A DNA stretch of 64,000 bases, from positions 1-64,000 of the forward strand of contig CAMAWM010000002.1 in the NCBI GenBank assembly GCA_945861965.1. Reading direction: 5' to 3'. Under the pieces are notes generated by a model, which saw nothing but the letters and a program-made list of their open reading frames with translations, was not told the DNA's origin and ran no database searches. Every line of letters starts with the position of its first letter. The stretch's first letter is position 1. The stretch is from Chitinophaga pinensis (GTDB lineage Bacteria > Bacteroidota > Bacteroidia > UKL13-3). The translations under genes and the position numbers were made by a program. Positions 28,319 through 36,856 of this stretch are shown here, in pieces.

Positions 28319-29707
28319 ATGAGTTACGATTTAATATTGATTGGAAGTGGTCCTGGTGGATATGTGGCTGCAATTCGTGCAAGTCAGTTGGGGTTAAAAG
28401 TTGCAATTGTTGAGCGATCGGAGTTGGGCGGAATATGTTTGAATTGGGGTTGTATTCCAACCAAGGCATTGTTAAAATCTGCGCAGGTTTTTGATTACAT
28501 TAAGCATGCAGCTGATTATGGAATTACTGTTAGCGGTCATTCACACGATTTTTCGGCTGTTGTAAAACGTAGCCGAAGAGTTGCAGATGGAATGAGCAGA
28601 GGAATCTCTTTTTTGCTGAAAAAAAATAAAATTGATGTAATTCAAGGAAACGGAAAATTGATTTCGGTTGGTAAAGTAGAAGTTACCGAAAGCAATGGAA
28701 CTAAGAAAATAATAGAGTCGAAAAATATTATTTTAGCAACAGGCGCTCGAAGTCGTGAATTGCCCAATATAAAAATTGACGGCAAAAAAATTATTGGTTA
28801 CCGCGAAGCGATGAATCTTCAAACTCAACCAAAATCAATGTTGGTGATGGGAAGCGGAGCAATCGGAAGTGAGTTTGCCTATTTTTATAATGCATTGGGA
28901 ACGAAGGTTACTTTAGTTGAATTTTTGCCAACTATTTTGCCAATTGAAGACGAAGATGTTTCAAAAGAAGTTGCTAAATCATTTAAAAAACAAGGCATTG
29001 AAATTTTAACTTCGGCATCGGTTGAGAGTGTTGATACAAGCGCTGCTGCATGTAAAGTAAAAATTAAAACTGCAGATGGAATGAAAGAAATAGAATGTGA
29101 TGTTGTGCTTTCGGCAGTTGGTATTCAAACAAATATTGAAGGAATTGGCTTAGAAGAATTAGGAATAAAAACCGACAAAGGAAAAGTTTTGGTTGACGAT
29201 TTTTATCAAACCAACATAAAAGGAATTTATGCAATTGGCGATATTGTTAAAGGTCCGGCATTGGCTCATGTTGCAAGTGCTGAAGGAATTATTTGTGTTG
29301 AAAAAATTGCAGGACATCATCCCGAAGCATTGAATTATAACAATATTCCTGGATGTACTTATTGCAGCCCCGAAGTTGCTTCTGTTGGATATACAGAAAA
29401 AGCTGCTGTTGAAGCTGGCTATCAAATCAAAATAGGAAAATTTCCATTTAGCGCAAGCGGAAAAGCCAGTGCTGCAGGAACAAAAGAAGGTTTTGTAAAA
29501 GTTGTTTTCGATGCAAAATATGGTGAGTTTTTAGGAGCTCATTTTGTTGGTGCAAATGTTACTGAAATGATTGCCGAAGTGGTTGTAGCTCGAAAACTAG
29601 AAACTACTGGAATGGAAATAATCAAAGCGGTTCATCCACATCCAACAATGAGCGAAGCTTTGATGGAAGCTACTGCACAAGCATATGGCGAATGCATTCA
29701 TTTGTAA
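28319..29707 (+). CDS. lpdA: Dihydrolipoyl dehydrogenase (E3)
   Basis: FAD-dependent reoxidation of dihydrolipoamide in the 2-oxoacid dehydrogenase complexes. 462 residues with the FAD-binding GSGPGGYVAA, redox-active disulfide CLNWGC, NAD-binding GSGAIGSEFAYF and the C-terminal catalytic HPHPT. No E1 or E2 genes are adjacent. It precedes rsgA by 9 bp, probably in one unit with rsgA and dtd. Confidence 0.97.
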   Translation: MSYDLILIGSGPGGYVAAIRASQLGLKVAIVERSELGGICLNWGCIPTKALLKSAQVFDYIKHAADYGITVSGHSHDFSAVVKRSRRVADGMSRGISFLLKKNKIDVIQGNGKLISVGKVEVTESNGTKKIIESKNIILATGARSRELPNIKIDGKKIIGYREAMNLQTQPKSMLVMGSGAIGSEFAYFYNALGTKVTLVEFLPTILPIEDEDVSKEVAKSFKKQGIEILTSASVESVDTSAAACKVKIKTADGMKEIECDVVLSAVGIQTNIEGIGLEELGIKTDKGKVLVDDFYQTNIKGIYAIGDIVKGPALAHVASAEGIICVEKIAGHHPEALNYNNIPGCTYCSPEVASVGYTEKAAVEAGYQIKIGKFPFSASGKASAAGTKEGFVKVVFDAKYGEFLGAHFVGANVTEMIAEVVVARKLETTGMEIIKAVHPHPTMSEALMEATAQAYGECIHL

Positions 29708-29716
29708 ACTATAACA

Positions 29717-30637
29717 ATGGAAGGAACAGTAATTAAATCAACCGGAAGTTGGTACGATGTGCGAAATGCTGAAGGAAAGATTTATAAATGCAGGATAAAA
29801 GGAAGATTTAGGTTAGAAGACATAAAACACACAAATCCTATTGCTGTTGGCGATAAAGTGGTTTTTGAATTAGAAAATAATGTTGAAACTGGTGTTATTG
29901 AAAAAATAGAACCAAGAACAAATTACATTATTCGAAAAGCAAGCAATCTTTCAAAACAAACTCACATCATTGCAAGCAATTTAGATCAGGCATTATTGAT
30001 GGTTACGATTGCAACACCAGCAACTTCAAATGGATTTATCGATAGATTTTTAATGACTGCTGAAGCGTATCATATTTCAGTTGTTTTGGTTTTTAATAAA
30101 ATTGATTTGTGCGTAGAAAATGTAAAAATACAATTGGATGAAACAGTTAAACTTTATCAAAATATAGGATATAAATGCCTACTTACTTCGGCAAAAAATA
30201 AAATAGGAATTGATGAAGTTAAAAAAGAATTGATAAATAAAACTACATTAATATGCGGTCATTCTGGAGTTGGGAAATCAAGTTTATTAAACACGATTGA
30301 AAACACATTAAATTTAACAACCAAAGAAGTATCAAAATCAACGAATAAAGGACAGCATACAACTACTTTTGCGGAAATGCATCAATTAAATTTTGGCGGT
30401 TACATTGTAGATACACCAGGCATTCGTGAATTTGGTGTGGTTGATTTTGAAAAAGTTGAAATCTCACATTACTTTAAAGAAATGCAAACATTAATTGGGT
30501 CTTGTAAATTCAATAATTGCATTCACTTGAATGAGCCCGATTGCGCAATTATTAAAGCAGTTGAAAACGAAAAAATTTCAGCACATCGTTACAAAAGTTA
30601 TTTGGGTATATTAAATAACGAAGATGCTTTTGAATAA
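29717..30637 (+). CDS. rsgA: Ribosome biogenesis GTPase RsgA
   Basis: Assists 30S maturation. 306 residues with an N-terminal OB fold, then a circularly permuted GTPase: NKID (G4) comes before GHSGVGKSSLL (G1), KGQHTTT (G2) and DTPGIREFG (G3), followed by the zinc knuckle CKFNNCIHLNEPDC. Lies between lpdA and dtd with gaps of 9 and 5 bp. Confidence 0.97.
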   Translation: MEGTVIKSTGSWYDVRNAEGKIYKCRIKGRFRLEDIKHTNPIAVGDKVVFELENNVETGVIEKIEPRTNYIIRKASNLSKQTHIIASNLDQALLMVTIATPATSNGFIDRFLMTAEAYHISVVLVFNKIDLCVENVKIQLDETVKLYQNIGYKCLLTSAKNKIGIDEVKKELINKTTLICGHSGVGKSSLLNTIENTLNLTTKEVSKSTNKGQHTTTFAEMHQLNFGGYIVDTPGIREFGVVDFEKVEISHYFKEMQTLIGSCKFNNCIHLNEPDCAIIKAVENEKISAHRYKSYLGILNNEDAFE

Positions 30638-30642
30638 AAAAT

Positions 30643-31095
30643 ATGAGAGCAGTTATACAAAAGGTACTACAAGCAAAAGTTGCTATTGACGAAAAAATAT
30701 TTTCGGAAATAAATAAAGGTTTGCTTGTTTTTGTTGGCATTGAAGATGCAGATTCAATGGATGACATTGTTTGCCTCTCAACCAAAATTGTAAACATGAG
30801 AATATTTGACGATGAAAATGGCGTAATGAATTTGTCGGCAAAGGAAACAAACGCTGAAATTTTATTGGTAAGTCAGTTTACACTTCATGCATCAACCAAA
30901 AAAGGAAATAGACCTTCGTACATCAAAGCGGCAAAACCTGAAATTGCAATTCCACTTTACGAAAAACTGATACTTCAATTGCAAAATGATTTGCAAAAAA
31001 ATATCGGCACTGGAAAATTCGGTGCCGATATGCAAATAAGTTTAATCAACGATGGTCCAGTTACAATATGGTTGGACACAAAAAATCGCGAATGA
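30643..31095 (+). CDS. dtd: D-aminoacyl-tRNA deacylase
   Basis: Removes D-amino acids, and achiral glycine, mischarged on tRNA. 150 residues, the normal DTD length, with the two substrate-pocket motifs SQFTL and NDGPVT. Last gene of the lpdA-rsgA-dtd run. Its TGA lies in a short hairpin shared with the convergent stress-protein gene. Confidence 0.95.
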   Translation: MRAVIQKVLQAKVAIDEKIFSEINKGLLVFVGIEDADSMDDIVCLSTKIVNMRIFDDENGVMNLSAKETNAEILLVSQFTLHASTKKGNRPSYIKAAKPEIAIPLYEKLILQLQNDLQKNIGTGKFGADMQISLINDGPVTIWLDTKNRE

Positions 31096-31101
31096 TTTTT
31101 T
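31080..31101. terminator. Short AT-rich hairpin spanning both stop codons of dtd and the USP gene
   Basis: Perfect 8-bp stem AAAAAATC / GATTTTTT around GCGAAT. It is symmetrical, so it presents a U-tract in both directions. It is weak in GC but covers the dtd stop (31093-31095) and most of the opposing stop. Confidence 0.35.
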
Positions 31102-31984
31102 AGATAATAAATTCAGAAATAAAACCTTCTCTACTTGGATTTACACACATTACCGGCACAATTCCAGATGAGTTAACGATGCGTTGAGCGTATGTTTCAA
31201 TGATGTATTCGCTAATTGCTTTGTCCTCGCTTTGAGTCATAATCATTATCAAATCAGCTTGGCTATACTCAGCAAATTTTAAAGTTTCTTCTGCAAAATC
31301 AGAACCTGTTTCATCTACAATTTTTACAGTAAATGGTATTCCGTTTTGAGCCAACAGATTTTCTGTTTGTTGTAAGTTGGCTGACATTTTATTGTTTAAA
31401 AATTCGTCCCTTACCTTATACGTTAATATATGAATTGTCGATTTGTATGACTTCCCTAAATGTATAGCCCACTTTACTTTTTGTTTTGATTCGGTAGATA
31501 AATCCAATGGGAATACAATATTTTTATATGCATTTGGGTTTTTATTGGTTTTAAGTACAATAACTGGAATTGTGCTGTAGTTTATTACTTTACTTGAATT
31601 ACTTCCAATTATACGCTCAACTCCGCTAGCACCATGCGTTCCCATTATTATACAATCGCAACTATGTTCAATCGCAGTTTCTACAATTGTTTTATAAATT
31701 CTGCCAACTCTTATTTCCGGATTGCATTCTACTTTGTATTTATCTTTTATATTAGTTGCAAGTTCTTTCAACTGAGGCAAAAATTTTTCTTCTGCCATTT
31801 TTTGTTTTTCATCGTAATGCCCAAAAGTAAAAAGTGAGCTTAAAAGATGCTCTTCTAAAATGTAAAGTATAACCAAATTGTTGTCAAAATGCTTGGCAAC
31901 TTGAGCAGCGTGATCAAGTGCATTTAAACTAATTTCCGAAAAATCAACCGGAACCAACATGGCGTTCTTTTTGCTAATACTCAT
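31100..31984 (-). CDS. Tandem-domain universal stress protein
   Basis: The ATG at 31984 (MSISKKNAMLVPVDFSE) is chosen; the longer track ORF runs through the divergent promoter region and adds a non-family N-terminus. 294 residues with two UspA domains: the first has the nucleotide-binding-loop-like GTHGASGVERIIGSNSSKVI, while the second is more degenerate. Cytoplasmic; stress or nucleotide sensing is known for the family, but the ligand is unknown. Divergent from upp. Confidence 0.88.
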   Translation of the reverse strand: MSISKKNAMLVPVDFSEISLNALDHAAQVAKHFDNNLVILYILEEHLLSSLFTFGHYDEKQKMAEEKFLPQLKELATNIKDKYKVECNPEIRVGRIYKTIVETAIEHSCDCIIMGTHGASGVERIIGSNSSKVINYSTIPVIVLKTNKNPNAYKNIVFPLDLSTESKQKVKWAIHLGKSYKSTIHILTYKVRDEFLNNKMSANLQQTENLLAQNGIPFTVKIVDETGSDFAEETLKFAEYSQADLIMIMTQSEDKAISEYIIETYAQRIVNSSGIVPVMCVNPSREGFISEFII

Positions 31985-32007
31985 ATTTATGTTTGTTTTA
32001 TGGGCGG

Positions 32008-32015
32008 CAAATCTA
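32008..32015 (-). promoter_or_regulatory. Candidate -7 element of the universal stress protein gene
   Basis: Read on the - strand, TAGATTTG followed by CCGCCC matches TAnnTTTG exactly, 23 nt before the ATG. No TTG at the -33 spacing. Confidence 0.4.
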
Positions 32016-32083
32016 AGGATTAAAGTGATGAATGACCTGCTAAATACTAAAATCATATATTGCCTATTCGAAATTTGATTTTT

Positions 32084-32728
32084 ATGCTTCAAAATCTCTC
32101 TGATAACAATTCAATACTAAGCCAATTTGTATCGGAAATTAGAGATATTGATATACAAAAAGACCGCATGCGTTTTCGTACCAATGTTGAACGAATTGGT
32201 GAAATAATGGCTTATGAAATAAGCAAATTGCTTTCTTTTGAAAACAAAGAAATTCAAACTCCTTTAGCCAAACATCAATCCAAAATTTTAGCCGAACAAC
32301 CTGTAATTGCAAGCATTTTGCGCGCAGGATTGCCCATGCATCAGGGTTTTTTAAATTATTTTGATAAAGCAGATTGCGCTTTTTTATCAGCATTTCGTAA
32401 ACACATCAGCGAAACCGAATTTGAAATTGAATTAGGATATTTAGTTTCTCCATCAATTGAAAACAAGGTTTTAATTCTCATTGATCCTATGTTAGCAACC
32501 GGTCGAAGTATGTTTTCGGCTTATCAATCTTTTTTAAAAAACGGAAATCCTAAAAAAGTATTTGTAGCAAGTTTAATTTCAAGCCAACAAGGCATTGAAT
32601 TTATACAACAAAAAATGCCTGAAGCACATATTTTTGCTGCTGCTATTGATCCTGAATTGAATTCGTATAGTTACATTGTGCCAGGTTTAGGCGATGCAGG
32701 AGATCTTAGTTTTGGCGAAAAATTATAA
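32084..32728 (+). CDS. upp: Uracil phosphoribosyltransferase
   Basis: Salvages uracil to UMP with PRPP. ATG at 32084 (MLQNLSDNNS) is preferred over the upstream TTG used by the track; 214 residues, the usual length. The PRPP loop is LILIDPMLATGRSM, and the uracil-binding C-terminal part PGLGDAGDLSFG is intact. It is a single gene, divergent from the stress protein. Confidence 0.95.
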   Translation: MLQNLSDNNSILSQFVSEIRDIDIQKDRMRFRTNVERIGEIMAYEISKLLSFENKEIQTPLAKHQSKILAEQPVIASILRAGLPMHQGFLNYFDKADCAFLSAFRKHISETEFEIELGYLVSPSIENKVLILIDPMLATGRSMFSAYQSFLKNGNPKKVFVASLISSQQGIEFIQQKMPEAHIFAAAIDPELNSYSYIVPGLGDAGDLSFGEKL

Positions 32729-32784
32729 TTTATTTGCCAGCATGCTTTGTATGAATGATTATTGCAATTGAATAATTACTATTT

Positions 32785-33675
32785 ATGAAAACCATATCAG
32801 CAAAAGATTTAGCAGTTTCAGATTTTCACAATGCATTGCTTACAAGTGTTGCACCGCGTCCAATTTGTTTTGCTAGTACGGTTGATAAAAACGGAATTCC
32901 AAACTTAAGTCCCTTTAGTTTTTTTAATTGTTTTGGTAGCAATCCACCAACATTTGTTTTTTCGCCTGCTCGAAGAGTTAGAGACAATACAAATAAACAC
33001 ACACTTGAAAATATTATTGAAACAAAAGAAGTAGTAATTAATGTGGTAAATTATGCAATGGTACAACAAACAAGCCTTGCAAGCTGCGAGTATCCAAAGG
33101 GCGTTGATGAATTTGTGAAAGCCGGATTTACACCTATTCCATCATTAAAAGTAAAACCATTTAGAGTAAAAGAAAGTCCTGTACAATTTGAATGTATAGT
33201 GAAACAAGTAATAGAAACTGGCGTTGAAGGCGGTGCTGGAAATTTAATTATTTGCGAAATGCTTTTGATGCACATAAGTCCTGAGGTGATGACTGCTGAT
33301 GGAAAAATTGACCAACAAAAAATGGATTTGGTTGGCCGCATGGGTAGCGATTGGTATGTACGGGCAAGCGGCAATGCATTGTTTGAAGTGCCTAAACCAA
33401 ACAAACAATTAGGTATTGGAATTGACAATTTGCCCGAAAGTATTTTGATGAGTAAAATATTAACTGGAAACAATTTGGGAATGCTTGCCAATGTTGAGCA
33501 ATTGCCAGATGATGACAGCATCGAAATTTTTAAGAAAGTAAATGTTGACCTTGCCGAAATTCATAAGCGTTTTAGCAATGACACAATTACACTGCAATTA
33601 GAATTGGAAAGATTGGCGCAGTTTTTTCTAGAAAAAAACAAAGTTGCCGAAGCTTGGAAAACCTTGTTAAGTTGA
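32785..33675 (+). CDS. Flavin reductase-like (FMN-binding split-barrel) protein
   Basis: 296 residues. The N-terminal 200 form the flavin-reductase/flavoredoxin split barrel with TSVAPRPICFASTVDKNG and LSPFSFFNCFGSNPP, typical of FMN-binding members. The C-terminal 90 residues are helical and not part of the core. It probably reduces or binds FMN; the partner is unknown. Ends 7 bp from convergent recO. Confidence 0.88.
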   Translation: MKTISAKDLAVSDFHNALLTSVAPRPICFASTVDKNGIPNLSPFSFFNCFGSNPPTFVFSPARRVRDNTNKHTLENIIETKEVVINVVNYAMVQQTSLASCEYPKGVDEFVKAGFTPIPSLKVKPFRVKESPVQFECIVKQVIETGVEGGAGNLIICEMLLMHISPEVMTADGKIDQQKMDLVGRMGSDWYVRASGNALFEVPKPNKQLGIGIDNLPESILMSKILTGNNLGMLANVEQLPDDDSIEIFKKVNVDLAEIHKRFSNDTITLQLELERLAQFFLEKNKVAEAWKTLLS

Positions 33676-33682
33676 GGAAATT

Positions 33683-34411
33683 TTAAGCCAAAACCTCAGA
33701 TAATATCTTGTGAGATTTTAACTCGCTAGCTCCAAAAACATGTAGTTGATAATAGAAAATTATATTTTCAAGCAATTTGTTTCGTACTGTTTTTGCAATC
33801 TGAATTTTATCGAAACTTTCAAATTTTTCATTGCACAATTCAAAAATAATTTTGCTCCATTCGGGGTTTAAACAATCTGTATTTTTATCAGCGTATTCTT
33901 TGAAAACTCCTTCTTTTAAATCGAATGAATTGTTTTCATCATCGAAATTTAGTTTCGGAAAAAAACCTAAATGCCGACTTAGTTGCAACAAAAAATAGCA
34001 GGGTAAATTCGCCAAACTTTGTTCTGTTAAATCCAAAAAACGAATCGTGCTAAACAGAAATTCGAATAATTTTTCTTCCGTGTGATTTTCTTCTCGAATT
34101 GATTTGTGTATGACTTCAGCAATAAAAATAGCCAATGAACTTTTTATTATATCAAAATGCAAATGCTGCAACATCGGATTGCACTTCAATTCTTTAATGC
34201 GTTGCAAACTTTTATTTTGCCAATGGTATGCTTCCAAATCAAGCAAATTCAGAGGCATTAAATGAGATGGTTTGATGGCGCCTTTTTTACTTTTAACACC
34301 ATTTACCATGTACGATTGCAGACCGTATAAATCGGTATAACATTTTAAAACAACACTGCTTTCGCTGTAGTTTACGGTCTTGATTACTATTGCTCTGATT
34401 TTTGTTAACAT
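33683..34411 (-). CDS. recO: DNA repair protein RecO
   Basis: Loads RecA at gaps with RecR. 242 residues: an N-terminal OB fold (IVIKTVNYSESSVVLKCYTD) and a helical C-terminal domain. The zinc-knuckle cysteines of some RecO proteins are not evident. It lies directly downstream of porZ on the same strand across 48 bp. Confidence 0.9.
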   Translation of the reverse strand: MLTKIRAIVIKTVNYSESSVVLKCYTDLYGLQSYMVNGVKSKKGAIKPSHLMPLNLLDLEAYHWQNKSLQRIKELKCNPMLQHLHFDIIKSSLAIFIAEVIHKSIREENHTEEKLFEFLFSTIRFLDLTEQSLANLPCYFLLQLSRHLGFFPKLNFDDENNSFDLKEGVFKEYADKNTDCLNPEWSKIIFELCNEKFESFDKIQIAKTVRNKLLENIIFYYQLHVFGASELKSHKILSEVLA

Positions 34412-34459
34412 GCAAAAAGAAATTGAATTCAGGTATGAATTTTAATTTCTGTGATCCTA

Positions 34460-36766
34460 TTAATTAATGAATAAAATTTTTCCGATGAAACTATTTTCTC
34501 CGCTTTTCACTGCACACATTATCATGTAAACTCCTGTTGCTACACGTTGTCCCAAAAAGTTTTTTCCGTTCCAGGTTGCAAATCCACCGTTTGAAGTTGT
34601 TTCATAAACCAAGTTCCCTGAAATGTCAGTTACTTTCACATTTACATTATTTGGTAATCCGCGAATTGAAATATCTCCTGTAAAATTTGGTCGTACTGGA
34701 TTTGGATAAATCCTTACATCTTTAAAATTATTTTCGCCTTCAGTTGCATCGCCCATGTACGAAATAATTCCTTTATCGCTTGCAAAAAACACCTCTCCAC
34801 TTGCATCGTCAATGCCAATTTCGGTAACATTGTTGTCAAGCAATGGACTGTTTTGAAAAGTAAAGTTTTTTATCACAGTATATCCATCTTCAGAAACTAA
34901 CCACACTCCATTTGATGTTCCAATCCATTTTCTATTTGCGCCATCTAATTTTATACAATTAATGTTTTCGCCCCCTAAAAAATTAGAATAAACCAAGTTC
35001 GTTTTGATTACAATTTGATGGGCATCAAAATTTATATTTTCTGGATTGTCAAATAGTAGCGATGGATTACTAATAATACATAAACCGTTGTTGGTTCCAA
35101 TCCAAATTTCTCCTCTTTTATCGTTCACAAAACAATTAACTTGATTGCTTGCCAAGCCACCGTTTCCTTCGTCTTTGGTTAAAACTTTATAGCTGTCATC
35201 TCCATCTTGAGTTACATCGTTTGGATTTCCGAAATTATAAACTAAAATACCTCCATCGCGCGTATGAGCAATCCAAAGGCGTTGCAGGTCGTCAATTATC
35301 ATTCTTGATAAATAATTTTGTCCGCTGAATAAATTTCCTACACTAAAAGATTTCCATTGATTGTTATAAGTAAAAACCGAAATTGGATTTACAGCGCTGT
35401 GGTTTGTAATCCATAAATTATTTTTTGCATCAAATACAATTCCAGCAGTTCGCAATGATTTGTCTCCTCCTGCATAATTTTGCAGCGAACTATTTTTGTT
35501 GTTGTAGTTTGTAAGGTATTTTCCATCGCGGTTCAATTGTACTAAACCCGATCCATAGGTGCTGAAAAAAATATCGCCATTTACAGGACTTACTGCAGCA
35601 TCAACATAATCTAAAATTGTATCAGGCAAATTGAAGTTTTTTTGTTTTGAGTTTTGCCAAACATTGTTCGAGAAATTATAAACACCACTTTGGCTGTATC
35701 CCTCAAGCCAACTTGGCGCCATGCCACCACCAACCCAAAGCGAAGAATTGTTGTACAACATTTTTGCGGCAGTTTTTGCGTACGGACCATTTGGGAAAAT
35801 ATAATCATAGCCGCCAAAATCACCTCCAGGATATAATGTTAAACCATAAAAATTATCGACCATTGCGTATCGGCCATTTGCCAAATAGCTGCATGCGTTT
35901 TTATAATTAATTCCCAATTTACTTGATGTTCCATCGGCATTTTCTGTAATGATATCATCCTCTAAAGTAATGATTAATTTGCCTGATGATTGTTGAATGT
36001 CTATTGTTTTTTTTGAGGAAGTTTGTGTGTAATTACTCCAAGCAAAACCATCAAAAATTTTGATAATGCTATCAGCAACTACATACATTTTTCCTCTGAA
36101 AATTTCAGATTGTCTGCTGCTTGTAAATGTTGATTCCTTTTGCCATTTATCATAATAGCCAAGATTATCATTGAATACCAACATTCTTTTTGTGCGATAC
36201 AAACCATCGTTGCCTGAAGCATAAATGTAATCGTTGTAAATTGTGATATCAAAAAACTCAACTTGTGCACCAGCAAATCCTAATTTGTTGTATGAATCAA
36301 CAATTTGCTTTCTCTCCAGATCAACTATTACAATACCGAAACTGCAGGATAAATATGCTTTGTTTTCAAAAAACGAGACGTTGTTAATTGTTTTTTTTCC
36401 AATAATTGTTTTTAATTTTATGTCAGCAATATTGAAAATTTCATTGTTTTGAATGATATCCATATTTGCATTTTCGTAAATTACAAAAACGATATTTTTT
36501 TCAGGATAACTGCGCAACAAACTTACCTCTACATCGCTCATTCCATTTACTTTTGAAATGCGTTCGACAGATTTGTCGCTTGAATTGTATGTAAAAATCC
36601 CACTTGCAGATCCGCAATAGATTTTATCGCCCAATACGCAAACGGTTTTGTTTTGCCAATAGGGTAGATGTACTCGCCACCCATTTAGTTTAGGAGTTTT
36701 TTGCTGAGAATTTACAGGGGAAGAAACCCATAAAGATAAAAATGCAACTGCTAAAATCTTTTTCAT
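34460..36766 (-). CDS. porZ: PorZ-like beta-propeller protein of the type IX secretion system
   Basis: 768 residues with a signal peptide ending near NSQ (21), two seven-bladed propeller regions (about 25-340 and 345-690) with two-component-propeller repeats such as GEIWIGTNNGLCII and RKWIGTSNGVW, and a C-terminal beta-sandwich (YPNPVRPNFTGDISIRG...GVYMIMC) of the T9SS sorting-domain type. In Porphyromonas PorZ is part of the surface attachment complex that anchors cargo to A-LPS. The recO neighbour is, to my knowledge, a common context. No other por genes are in the window. Confidence 0.8.
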   Translation of the reverse strand: MKKILAVAFLSLWVSSPVNSQQKTPKLNGWRVHLPYWQNKTVCVLGDKIYCGSASGIFTYNSSDKSVERISKVNGMSDVEVSLLRSYPEKNIVFVIYENANMDIIQNNEIFNIADIKLKTIIGKKTINNVSFFENKAYLSCSFGIVIVDLERKQIVDSYNKLGFAGAQVEFFDITIYNDYIYASGNDGLYRTKRMLVFNDNLGYYDKWQKESTFTSSRQSEIFRGKMYVVADSIIKIFDGFAWSNYTQTSSKKTIDIQQSSGKLIITLEDDIITENADGTSSKLGINYKNACSYLANGRYAMVDNFYGLTLYPGGDFGGYDYIFPNGPYAKTAAKMLYNNSSLWVGGGMAPSWLEGYSQSGVYNFSNNVWQNSKQKNFNLPDTILDYVDAAVSPVNGDIFFSTYGSGLVQLNRDGKYLTNYNNKNSSLQNYAGGDKSLRTAGIVFDAKNNLWITNHSAVNPISVFTYNNQWKSFSVGNLFSGQNYLSRMIIDDLQRLWIAHTRDGGILVYNFGNPNDVTQDGDDSYKVLTKDEGNGGLASNQVNCFVNDKRGEIWIGTNNGLCIISNPSLLFDNPENINFDAHQIVIKTNLVYSNFLGGENINCIKLDGANRKWIGTSNGVWLVSEDGYTVIKNFTFQNSPLLDNNVTEIGIDDASGEVFFASDKGIISYMGDATEGENNFKDVRIYPNPVRPNFTGDISIRGLPNNVNVKVTDISGNLVYETTSNGGFATWNGKNFLGQRVATGVYMIMCAVKSGENSFIGKILFIN

Positions 36767-36838
36767 TTTTCAGGGTGTGAATATAATCAAACGCATATTT
36801 TTATTTTTTATTTTGTTAAGCTCTTTGCTTAAAAAAAT

Positions 36839-36846
36839 TATTTTTG
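36839..36846 (+). promoter_or_regulatory. Start-proximal -7 element of the RND exporter gene
   Basis: TATTTTTG (exact TAnnTTTG) ends only 10 nt before the ATG at 36857. The nearest TTG is 23 nt upstream, longer than consensus. Confidence 0.4.
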
Positions 36847-36856
36847 CACCCAGTTT

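Noticed and set aside
31985-32092. N-terminal extension of the universal stress protein
   Set aside because: Would overlap the promoter region and upp side; the family start MSISKKNAMLVPVDF fits the internal ATG.
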